This document shows positions 1 to 8,404 of a DNA stretch of 64,000 bases, piece after piece. The notes below the pieces were generated by a model. That model ran no database searches, was not told the origin of the DNA, and saw nothing but the letters and a program-made list of their open reading frames with translations. Each line of letters begins with the position of its first letter. Position 1 is the first letter of the stretch. Source of the stretch: Saccharina japonica (Eukaryota; Sar; Phaeophyceae; Laminariales; Laminariaceae); contig MEHQ01000823.1 of NCBI GenBank assembly GCA_008828725.1, forward strand, positions 428,339-492,338, given 5' to 3'. The translations under genes and the position numbers were made by a program.

Positions 1-10
1 TGATTTCGCG

Positions 11-95
11 TGGCTCCCGTTGATAAAGCGATTTGATTGGTAGATGGCTGCCGTGGCTCCCGTTAATAAAGCGATATGATTGGTAGATGGCTGGC
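11..95. repeat. Two-copy tandem duplication, 43-bp unit
   Basis: The segment starting TGGCTCCCGTTGATAAAGCG recurs 43 bases later with only a few substitutions. It is a simple local duplication with no coding content. Confidence 0.8.
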
Positions 96-116
96 GTTTT
101 CTGTCCCGTCTGATTG

Positions 117-203
117 TAGGACTGGAGTCCCGTTTTGGGGACAAATCACTCTAATTCTAAGTAAGTTGTCCCCAAAACGGGACTCCAGTTCTATAAGGGT
201 TAA
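117..203. repeat. Short hairpin element, copy 1
   Basis: Two arms of about 25 bases are near-perfect inverted repeats: GGACTGGAGTCCCGTTTTGG near 119 and its complement ending near 190. They are separated by about 20 bases. A diverged second copy lies at 46870-46966, so this is a mobile or repeated unit and not a chance palindrome. No terminator or gene context is present. Confidence 0.75.
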
Positions 204-228
204 CCTCAAGAATGATCATACTATCAAG

Positions 229-517
229 CAAGGGCGTCCGAAAAGTATTTTATCGACACCTATAACTATCTAAAATGGTCAGAATGGAAAACCAACCAGA
301 GCACTGCTTGCTGTGATCGCTGGACGATTTTGCACAAAACACAACAAAACAAGTTATTTTTTCTGAAATTTTCCAAAAACTAATCACTTGGTTTTAAAGA
401 CCACCCCCTGAACTATGTTGAATCGTCCAGCGATCACAGCAGTGGTCGGATTGTTTTTTCCATTTTGAACATTTTAGATAGTTAGGTGTCGATAAAATAC
501 TTTACGGGACGCCCTTG
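229..517. mobile_element. MITE with long terminal inverted repeats (CAAGGGCG family)
   Basis: The left end CAAGGGCGTCC and right end GGACGCCCTTG are inverted. The inversion continues inward for roughly 110 bases, including a shared TATTTTATCGACACCTA stretch and a GCTGTGATCGCTGGACGAT stretch. Flanks are TATCAAG and GATCAAG, a 7-bp target duplication with one mismatch. There is no coding capacity. The inner sequence (TGGTCAGAATGGAAAAC, GCTGTGATC) is shared with copies at 39.2 and 40.9 kb, and the termini with the 29.6-kb element. Confidence 0.85.
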
Positions 518-524
518 GATCAAG

Positions 525-640
525 TGGTGTATTAATAGACTACTCTTCTTCGAATAATACTATTAATATTTATAACAACCTATTAATAGTCTAGGAGTTA
601 TTATGAGATATATATATATATACCAGGTACGAGTAATACT
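525..640. other. AT-rich non-coding stretch with short inverted repeats
   Basis: Contains TATTAATAGACT and its complement about 50 bases apart, plus a TA dinucleotide run near 611-622. No coding signal was seen. Confidence 0.5.
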
Positions 641-1189
641 TTTGTAAAGGAAGGGCAATCCAATAGGACAGGATACGGGGATGTCTATGCTGGCCAGAGG
701 CATTCTTCTTCTTGGTAAAGTTCTTCTTGTTGCTTATGTCCTGGAGAGCTCGATTGCGCACGAGAACAACGTGCGATGGGAGGGGCCAGAGTCAAGTACG
801 AGACTGTCCCCTGAAGCATCTATCTTCATACATGTACGATCTACGAAGACGTTTCCGCTACTAGCACGTCACATGATCTCATACAGTACAGGACAGCTGA
901 TGAGAAACAGGAAATCTGGTCCAGGCTGGATTTCTTATTTGAGAGAGGGTGCTTTCTACACTAATTTCAAGACGACTCCCGAATTTCTTAATTCCCTCTA
1001 CATCTCAGCTTGGCTTTCGTTTTGGCCTGTTTCTTATCAGATGTCCTGTACTGTACTCGGAGTACGTATCCGCGTGTCTACTCAGATGTCCTGTACTGTA
1101 CGGAGACGTTCCCGTTACTAGCACGCCACGTGATCTCATACTGGTACGTACTGTACCGTTTTATAGCTGTAGTACATGATACCATCACA
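640..1189 (-). repeat. Probable 3' LTR of the Ty3/Gypsy element
   Basis: Reading the minus strand, a GGGTGGGCTAA purine-rich stretch immediately precedes TGTGATGGTA at 1189. The 45-kb copy has GGGTGGGCTAG then TGTTATGGTAC at the same place, which fixes the LTR start. The 890-1070 interval resembles 49190-49390, another dispersed LTR copy. A 45-base segment is repeated directly at about 848 and 1106. The distal end is uncertain and no matching 5' LTR exists to measure it. Confidence 0.5.
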
Positions 1190-3020
1190 TTAGCCCACCC
1201 TGAAGAGTCGTAGATGCAGATCACACGACGATCGGAGGGGATGACCGTTTCGTCCCAGAAATCGGGGAGGGAGGTCGAAGGTGCGGCTATTCGAAACAAG
1301 GGTAAAATAGGCTATGCATCTACCCCACACATCGTAATGAGGCTACGACGTCTCACACGTTGGACTAACGCGCCGTAACGGAAGAAATACCTACGATAAG
1401 CCAACGGCAAGCGGGCTAGGTACGATGGAGACGAAAGCCAAGTGAACGAACCGGAGCGCGAAGGTACCGAAACAAAACAAAGCAAAACAAAAACGAAGTG
1501 AAAAGCCGGATGCGGAAGGTAACAGACAGAATATAAAATACTGCACGCGGGTATGCCGAGAAGCATAGCCCTGAAATTGGACTTGCGATAAGGCTACATA
1601 GCATGGGGCCACGGATCGGTCTGAAGGAAAGACAACAGACGCCGGCCGGAGGAAAACACGAGGCTAAAAACGCGAAGGCTGAAGGCGCTACGAAAGCAAG
1701 AAGTGCGCTGCAAAGCAAGACCATCAGGGGGTCGGCAACGAAGGATGTGTGCACCGACAACAACGTGGGGCCAATTGCCAGTGGGGGACCTGGAAAACCT
1801 AGGTGACAAGCCCACTACAAGCGCAAGCTGAGACGCAGCGAGATTATACGTTCGAAAACGGATAGGCAAAAAGCGAGGTCAAAAGAAAATGCCTCGTAGA
1901 CCCTAATAAGATCAAACGAAATAGCGAATCGAGCCCTAGAGTATATATACTGCAGCAGTGATTGAAGCTACGTGTAAGGCGTGAGGAAGACGACTCGCGG
2001 AAGAGACGGGTATGTCTTTGTCAGAAAGGTCAAGAAGAAATAAGCACCCGGTACGATGCAACAAGAATCAGGAAATATGAAACCCGTGTCAAAATAGACA
2101 CTCATAACAAGAAAAGACAGGGCGTGAAGATATAAGCCCGAGTATAAATACGGTGGAACCACGGTTCGGCGTCCTTCATGGAGAAGAAACTGCGGAAACG
2201 GCGGTGTAAGTTGAAAACAAAACAGGAACCAAAAAACAAACTAATATCCCAGAAGAGAAATCCCACCGACCTACGATGGTGGGTTGAAGAAGATGAATCA
2301 AACAAGAAAGGACCACAAAGCTTCCCAAACGTGCAATGCAACGAAATCAGCGGCCCTCACGAGAGGATGCAAGCGTGATCTGATGTGGTATGATTGGAGA
2401 CGGAAAACAAAATTGCACAAATATTAGTGAAAAACAAAACAAAACGAGAATATTCTCGAAATAACGGTATCACTGAAGTTCGGCGGCTCTCGTGGGGAGA
2501 GGCAAGCGGAACAGTGGTAGGAAAACATAATACACCTCTACGCTCGAAAGTAAGATACCATGACAGTTCGGCGGCCATCGCGAGAGGAGGTAGGCGGAAC
2601 CAGTAGTGGTAGGTTGTAGTAGCACGCAAATACGCCCGAAAGTACAATACCATGGCAGTACAGCAGCCCTCGCAAGAGGAGGCGGGCCGAACCGATAGTG
2701 GTCGGTTGAAGTAGCACACGAGTGCCCCTGAAAGTACAATACCATGGCAGTTCAGGGGCCCTCGCGAGAGAAGGCGGGCCGAACCGATAGTGGTCGGTTG
2801 AAGTACTGTAGTACACGAGTGCCCCTGAAAGTACAATACCATGGCAGTTCAGGGGCCCTCGCGAGAGGAGGCAGGCGGAACCGATAGTGGTAGACTGGAA
2901 AATAAAACGCGAACCCGAATCCGCTGCTCTGAATGGAACAAACGAAAACTCATGTCAACAGTCGGCAACGTGAGGGAGACAGCAAATAAAACAAAACGAT
3001 GCCCAAACATCCTAAGATAA
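1190..3020 (-). other. 3' non-coding region of the retrotransposon
   Basis: About 1.8 kb between the last recognisable polyprotein segment and the LTR. In the 45-kb copy the corresponding interval is only about 600 bases. The excess includes the 92-bp minisatellite at 2478-2895 and a run of G at 3032-3049. Open frames here show no recognisable domain. Confidence 0.5.
2478..2895. repeat. Minisatellite, about 92-bp unit, 4-5 copies
   Basis: The anchor ACCATGGCAG (one copy ACCATGACAG) occurs at 2557, 2649, 2741 and 2838, spacings 92, 92 and 97. Each is followed by a GGCCCTCGCGAGAG-like stretch and a GAACCGATAGTGGT-like stretch. The last spacing is longer because of an inserted CTGTAGTA. It sits inside the retrotransposon 3' region. 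Confidence 0.85.
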
Positions 3021-3464
3021 CTAATCATGGGAGGGGGGGGGGGGGGGGCATTCGGAGCACCGTGGGACGCGTTCGAACTGCGTAGTACCCTGCGAGCCAC
3101 ACTCCCAGTCTGTGTTGCAAACACCACGATCTGTGGTTGGCGACGATGGAAGTTGTGTAGCTAGCCGGCCGAAGGTTGATCTTGATCGGCCCAGGGTCGT
3201 CGAGGAACCGGATGATGTAGGTGTTGTCCGAAGAGGGGGCCGCCGGTGTTCCTGAACCGGGGTCCTGGGTGGCGCGATGAGCGATCTCGCCCAGCCACCA
3301 CAGGCTGTTGCGGGCCTTGTACCAAATGTGTGCGCCAGGGGGAAGGATGGTGAGAGCTGAAGGCGCGAAGCCAGACGTCGCGGGAGACGAGGGTGTAGCC
3401 GGGGGCAAGGAAGACCTGGCCTTGTGACCGCTGACAGTTCCCGCTGCGCCGAACTGATGCGCAT
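3021..3464 (-). pseudogene. C-terminal polyprotein module (WYK/LWWLG type), frameshifted
   Basis: Continues the polyprotein after the chromodomain-like region. Pieces in three frames match the intact copy at 46225-46557: RISSAQREL, then QVFLAPGYTLV and DVWLRAFSS, then GAHIWYK, LWWLGEI, IIRFLDDPGPIK, YTT and SWCLQ. Two frameshifts are therefore needed. A TGA at 3468-3470 separates it from the chromodomain frame, where CGA (Arg) would join them by a single C-to-T change. The compact aromatic-rich pattern suggests an SH3/Tudor-like fold, but that is a guess and the function is unknown to me. Confidence 0.75.
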
Positions 3465-3467
3465 CTG

Positions 3468-3893
3468 TCAGTAGAGACGGTTGTCTTGTCGGTGTTGTGT
3501 TGGGGTGCCGAACCAGTAGAGGAGGAGGTGGCGTCTTGAGTGTTGAAGGTCGAGTTCCCGCTCCCAGGAACCACTGAGCAGACCGACCCAGTTAGTCTCG
3601 TACAGGACCCCAATCATCCCGCCACGGACGCGAACGAGTTCATGGCCCGGGATTTGTTCGATCACGAGGCGTTCCGGCGGTGGCGAGACCTCGTCAAGGG
3701 TGACGTAGAACGGAGGGGACTTGGTGGAGAGGGAGCTGAGCACGTACTTGGTAAGATCGGACGGTAGGTACTTGGGCATGTCGGAGGTGTCGTCGGGATT
3801 CCGGGAGGCCTTACAGCGCTCGACCGAGACGTGCCGGTTGGAGTCTCGCCCAGGTGGATCTGAAGGTAAGTCAAGGAAGAGAAGTTTTGTCAT
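3468..3893 (-). pseudogene. Chromodomain-like C-terminal region of pol
   Basis: Follows integrase in another frame. Visible landmarks are a VSVERCKASRNP stretch, then ERLVIEQIPGHELV, then VLYETNWVGL and GSWERELDLQHSR, which read like a chromodomain (aromatic, W-E and hydrophobic positions near residues 80-120). Such domains in Ty3/Gypsy integrases are known to target insertion to chromatin marks. Aromatic-cage residues cannot be confirmed by eye. A frame change of one step relative to integrase shows decay. Confidence 0.7.
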
Positions 3894-5090
3894 GAAGAGG
3901 TCGGTTGTCGGGAACGTCAGAGGCCGGCGCTGGGTCCACGGCGAGAACCTTGAACGGTCCTATCCACTTGAGGGAGAGCTTTGTCTTAAGCACGGTGGTG
4001 TCGGTACCTTTCTTGTCATTTTGGTTGATGGTGACTGCGGAGTCGTAGACCCATGCCCAGCCGCCCACGGCATAAGGCGGGGAGAGGCGAAGGGCGTCCA
4101 TGATAGGGCTGTTACGGCGGGCCAAGCGCGAAACGCTGACGGTGCGGGCGTCGCGGACGAGGCGGTAGGCGCGTTGTTGGCGCTCGGTGGCGAGCTGGCA
4201 CTAGGTCAGGTGGTCACGGTTGAGGCTTTGGTGGCCGTCAATGTTGGGGGCGTTGAACATCGAAAGAGGAAGACGTGGAAGGCGGCCCATGTGTACTACG
4301 TTGGGGGCGAGCCTGGCAGAAACATTAGCGGAGTTGTTGCAGGCGGACTCGACGTGCGCCAGGAGCGCATCCCAGTTGTTTTGTTGTTCGTTGCAGCTCA
4401 TGGCCAGCATCAGGGCCATGGTGTGGTTGACGCGCTCGACGCCGCCGTTAGTGCAGGGGTGATACGAGCTGGTGTTGATCTTGTTGATGCCGAGACGCTC
4501 GTACAACGCGTAGGAGAGCTAGGAAGTAAACTCAAGGCCGTTGTCGGGGAGAAGTGTTACGGGGCACCCCCAAAGAGGTATGTACTGGTCGACGAGGATG
4601 TCGGCGGTGCAGGCGGCGGTGAACTGGGCTGCTGCCACAGCGTACACGTCGGCTCGGCGGCTGAACCGGTCGGTGAAGAGAAGGATGTAGGAGTTGCCGC
4701 GTGGTGTAAGGGGCAGCGGGCCGAAGTAGTCGACGCTGACGGTGATGAACGGGTCGTTGGGTAAAGGTAAGGAGAGGGGAGGCCAGCGGATGGTTTGCCG
4801 CAAACGTTTGCGCGCCTGGCACGTGAGGCAGCGACGGATCCAACATTGGGCGGAAATGTCCATTCCAATCCACCAGAAGAAGCGCGCGATCACACTCACC
4901 GTGCGCGAAACTCCCAAGTGGCAGGAGGTGGTGGAGTGGCAGGTGTGTAACACACCCAAGGGCGCATCAACATCGGAACGTGGATGCGCGGGGGTGGAGC
5001 GGTGGAAGAAGTGTCGCTGTTGCCGGGATGGGGGGGCTTAGGGGCTCGTCGGACCAGGATGACGGTGACGTCGTTTGGACCGTGGAGTTG
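3871..5090 (-). pseudogene. Integrase (zinc H2C2, DDE core, GPF module), interrupted
   Basis: The H2C2 zinc region begins near 4940 (CHSTTSCHLG, then RRCLTCQARK). The catalytic triad is present: SVDYFGPLP, LLPDNGLEF and GGVERVNH (last Glu about 35 residues after the second Asp). A GPF motif occurs in LKWIGPFKVL near 3950. All parts share one frame but are broken by TAG at 4519-4521 (between FTS and LSYALYERLG) and TAG at 4201-4203 (after NRDHLT). Both would be CAG before a C-to-T change. Product: strand transfer of retroelement cDNA into the nucleus-located genome. Identification is secure; activity is not possible without readthrough. Confidence 0.9.
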
Positions 5091-5094
5091 GCTC

Positions 5095-5955
5095 TTAGCG
5101 GCGAGGGAAAGCACGCCTGAGAGGTGCGGGCGCCGAGACGATGGAAATAACTCCGGGAAGTCGGTCGGAGGTGGGGCAGGGGAGTCCAAGGAAAGGAAGT
5201 GGGTTGTAGCGGGAAACAAGGGGGTCTACGCGTTGTTTGCGCGCCCAGTCCGAGTGCGTGAAGTGCTGGACGCGGAAACGAAGGTGGGGGTCGTCATCAG
5301 GTTTGACGACGGGCTCCGGCAGGTGGGGTGGGGGCGGATTTGAAGGTCGTCGATAACGCTCTGTTGGGGTTGATCGTGAAAGGGCGCCGTTGGGCTTGAC
5401 GTCGGGCTCTGGGGAGTGAGGCGCCGGTGGTGGAGAGGACGATGTCGAGGGTGGTCTTGAAAAGGCGCCGTCGGGTTCGACGTCGGGCTTCGGGGAGTGA
5501 GGCGCCGGCGATGGAGAGGACGATGTTGAAGGTGACCTTGAACCAGCGGGAGCCTGCAGTGGGGCCTGCGCCGACTGGAGGGAGGGGGCGGCTAGAGACG
5601 TGGTTGGTGGTGAAGGACTCAGCGGTCCCTTGCCTGGGGGCGCGGGTGCGCGGTGGCGGGTAGACGTTGGTGAAGGCCGTGCGCTGAAACCATAGTCGGC
5701 TGCTGCACGGGGTGTTCCAGCGGCGGCAGGGGCGCGATGGCGGGTCCGAGACGAAATCAGGTCCGGAGGAGCTGGAACTGTGGAGCGAATGGTGGGAGTC
5801 GGGGAGACTATGGGCGGCTCGAAAGCCAAGCCGGGAGGAGCGCCAGCGCCCACGGTGGAAGTCGCGGAATTGCCGAGCGCCGCGGCTACGGTGCCGTGCG
5901 TTGAAATAGGCCCGACGAAAGTTTTCGGGGCGGAGAAAGTGCTGAAGGAGTCCAT
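5095..5955 (-). CDS. Pro/Ser/Thr-rich linker between RNase H and integrase
   Basis: A 286-codon open stretch in the main pol frame, extremely rich in Pro, Ser, Thr and Ala, with near-repeats such as PAPHSPEPDVKPNGALS and PAPHSPKPDVEPDGAFS. It occupies the site where most Ty3/Gypsy elements have a short tether. The low complexity suggests a disordered linker. Because Pro/Ser-rich frames can arise from GC-rich DNA, part of it may not be translated as shown: a neighbouring frame holds LAAKSQLHGPNDVTVILV near 5100, which looks like the true pre-integrase segment. Confidence 0.5.
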   Translation of the reverse strand: MDSFSTFSAPKTFVGPISTHGTVAAALGNSATSTVGAGAPPGLAFEPPIVSPTPTIRSTVPAPPDLISSRTRHRAPAAAGTPRAAADYGFSARPSPTSTRHRAPAPPGKGPLSPSPPTTSLAAPSLQSAQAPLQAPAGSRSPSTSSSPSPAPHSPKPDVEPDGAFSRPPSTSSSPPPAPHSPEPDVKPNGALSRSTPTERYRRPSNPPPPHLPEPVVKPDDDPHLRFRVQHFTHSDWARKQRVDPLVSRYNPLPFLGLPCPTSDRLPGVISIVSAPAPLRRAFPRR

Positions 5956-6107
5956 GTACGGTCCAAGGCGGCGGAAATCGCCGAAGTCCGTCGGTGAAGG
6001 GGATTGGTCGGATGGCCGGAATGTGAAAAGAGGGAGGGGGTACTAGCCCACTCAAGCCAATACCCGGCATCGAGGGCTTTCAAGACGTAAAGCCGCAGGG
6101 ACAGATG

Positions 6108-6651
6108 AAAAAGATGCCCACGGTGTCAGGGCTGGTGAGGCGGTTGGGTCCAGTGCAGTCGGCGTCGGTGTCTGGTTGCGGGAGGCGGGAAAGGAAGTCG
6201 GCATTACCGTCGGCGGAGCCCTTTCGGCACTCCAGCGTGTATGTGTACGTGGAGAGTAACTCCAGCCAACGCCGGACGCGAGCGTTGTGCTCTCCTACCT
6301 TGGCGACGTTTCCAAGCGCCTTGTGGTCCGAGTAGATGCAGAACTTGGGGGATCAAAGGTAACCGCGCAATCGTTTGATGGCCCAAACGATGCCACCGGC
6401 TTCAAGCCCAGGGGAGTCCAGGAACGTTCATTGTCCAAGGTGGAGCGGCAAATGAAGAGGATGGGGCGGACGGAGCCGTCTGGTTGCTCTTGTTCGAGGG
6501 TGGCCCCAAAACCGTCGCGGCTGGCGTCGCAGTATAAGCGGAAGGGGCGGGAGTTGTCTGCCACGGCGTCCCAGTCGGGAAATATCAAGATCGGAGCGGT
6601 GGCAAGCTCGTGAACGATCTGGCGAATGATGGCTTCCATGGCCGGGGTGAA
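6108..6651 (-). pseudogene. RNase H domain of pol, frameshifted and with a TGA
   Basis: FRLYCDASRDGFGATLEQ near 6530 is the typical RT-RNase H start (first catalytic Asp in CDAS). After a frameshift near 6415 the other frame gives EAGGIVWAIKRLRGYL, then a TGA at 6353-6355 where related elements have Trp, then SDHKALGNVAKVGEHNARVRR and SADGNADFLSRLP. Role: degrades the RNA strand of the RNA-DNA hybrid during reverse transcription. It follows RT after an in-frame TAA at 6652. Not functional as read. Confidence 0.85.
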
Positions 6652-7551
6652 TTATAATTTGACTCCTTGTTTGAGAAGGGCCATGATGGGGGTTATTCGT
6701 TTAGCCAGGTGGTTGAGGAACGTCCGGTAATAGCCGATGCCACCAAGAAGCGCTCGTGTTTGCTTCACGTTCGACGGCATTGGCATCTTGGTTAAGGCTG
6801 CGACCTTGTCGGCGTTAGGGCTAACGCCATCGGGGGAGATCGTATGTCCCAGAAAGTCGCCAATTTTGGCCTTGGCGGGGGAACGCTTTAGGTTGTGGTT
6901 TCGAAGTCGTTCGAAACGTGCGCGGGTGTTGGCGGTGTGGGCGGAGGGGTCAGGGTCGTAGACGATGATATCGTCAAGGTAGGCGGCAACACGTTCAAGG
7001 CCTTTGATGGCCTCGTTGAATACCTTGACGAACCAGCCGGGGGCGGCACTACTGCCCTGCGGCATGACGAGCCACTCGAAACGTCGGTCGGGTGTGCAGA
7101 AGGCGGTGAGGAGAATGGTATCCTCGTCAATGATATCCTGATGAAAGGAGGAGACCAGGTTGAACAGGGAAAATATGCGTCCTTTGCCCAGGGAGTCGAG
7201 GATTCCGTCGACGCGGGGGACGGGGAGCTGTCCGAGGAAGCTGATGGCGTTCAGCTTCTTGTAATTGGTGGTAATGCGGACGCCGCCATCTTTCTTAGGA
7301 ATGGTTACCATTGGGCTGGAGTTTGGGGAAGTCGAAAGTCGGGCGAGACCGGCGGCCAGGTACCGGTCGATGACAGCATCGGCCTTTTTGGCAAGGATGG
7401 GGTTCATCCTGTAGGAGAGGGAGGTGGTGGGGGGGTTGTCCGGCGGGACAGTGATATTGAATGGTATCAAGGAGCACGAGCCGAAGTCGGTCTTGGACGT
7501 GGAGACGACGTCCGGGAATTCGCGAAGGACATCGCCCACATTGCCGATCAC
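6652..7551 (-). CDS. Reverse transcriptase domain (motif A Asp replaced by Asn)
   Basis: A 299-codon open frame covers the fingers and palm: VTIPKKDGG (residues 82-90), motif A IFSLFNLVSSFHQ (126-138), LVMPQGSSAAP (161-171), catalytic YLDDIIVY (191-198), FLGHTISPDG, and a tail LLGGIGYYRTFLNHLAKR. Motif A normally carries a metal-binding Asp; here residue 131 is Asn (codon at 7159-7161), one G-to-A change from Asp. A few residues before FLGHT appear deleted. The frame begins inside the polyprotein, so no own start codon is implied. It is a Ty3/Gypsy RT almost certainly catalytically dead. Confidence 0.95.
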   Translation of the reverse strand: MIGNVGDVLREFPDVVSTSKTDFGSCSLIPFNITVPPDNPPTTSLSYRMNPILAKKADAVIDRYLAAGLARLSTSPNSSPMVTIPKKDGGVRITTNYKKLNAISFLGQLPVPRVDGILDSLGKGRIFSLFNLVSSFHQDIIDEDTILLTAFCTPDRRFEWLVMPQGSSAAPGWFVKVFNEAIKGLERVAAYLDDIIVYDPDPSAHTANTRARFERLRNHNLKRSPAKAKIGDFLGHTISPDGVSPNADKVAALTKMPMPSNVKQTRALLGGIGYYRTFLNHLAKRITPIMALLKQGVKL

Positions 7552-8404
7552 CGACGGGAACCAGCCAGATTCGTGGAGGTCGAGCGTGATGTCGCGTAGA
7601 TGCCGTGGCAGACGGTCCCAAAGGCGTAGGAAACTCGTTCGTTGGTCGGTGTCGAGGCGTTTTAATAGGATGGGGCACGGTGTCTGTGGTGTCGGTGGGA
7701 GGGGCTGGTAGCGGTGGATTTTCGTTTGCCACGGGGATGTTGTCGTGGAAGGCGTGGACGCCGGGGTATGGTGGGGTTGGATGGGTCTCCAGGGAAGGGT
7801 CGGGGTCGGTCAGGGTAAATAAAGAAACGTGGACCAGCGGAGAGTATAAAAACCTGATGAGGTCGCCGGGCTTGTAAGTGATGGGTCCTGGTAGTGAGAT
7901 CGTCTGGCGCCCGTTGGAGACGAAGACCGCCGACTCCGAAGTGGAACCCAGGGGAAGCATGTTGACCAGGTAGCTCCCGTCGGTCGCCGGGGCGTTAGAT
8001 CCATGTACCAGGTTGACCTCGACGGGGCTTGGCGTGCCCGAAAGGGAGATTGCTTGGGCGCCGGCGTATCGAAAATGGTAGATGTGTCGGCGTTCGGTAA
8101 TGTGAACGATATCTGGGATGTTGTCGCAGCTGATGAGCGAAAGCTCGCCAAGGGTTGGTCCGGGGGACTGGTGTAGAAGCGTGGTATACGAGGTTCGCCC
8201 GAAGCGCATCCAGCTGTCCCAGCCGAGAAGAAGAATAGGGTGATGCATGGTGCCAGGGGGAAACATACATGCCCATACGGCGAGGGCGGTGCTGAAGGAC
8301 GAACATTGCAGGGACGGTACGCTCAGTCGGATGGAAGTCGAAGTGGTGAGGGTGGCCGAAGAACCGAAGCGCCCCATGAACGGGGTACCGCGTGATGTTC
8401 GCAC
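7552..8404 (-). pseudogene. Protease C-terminal half and protease-RT linker, frameshifted
   Basis: An open frame one step off the main frame carries PILLLGWDSWMRFG (near 8220), the usual second-half ILG-x-D signature of retroviral-type aspartic proteases, followed by about 200 residues rich in Pro and Thr. The main frame resumes just before RT. A frameshift close to 8400 is therefore required to join it with the active-site half at 8.48 kb. Confidence 0.65.

Noticed and set aside
2357..2842. 161-codon minus-strand frame
   Set aside because: It is a by-product of the 92-bp minisatellite and has repeating sequence.
3721..4764. 347-codon plus-strand frame opposite the integrase
   Set aside because: It is the antisense shadow of the integrase/chromodomain region; the minus strand carries the recognisable motifs.
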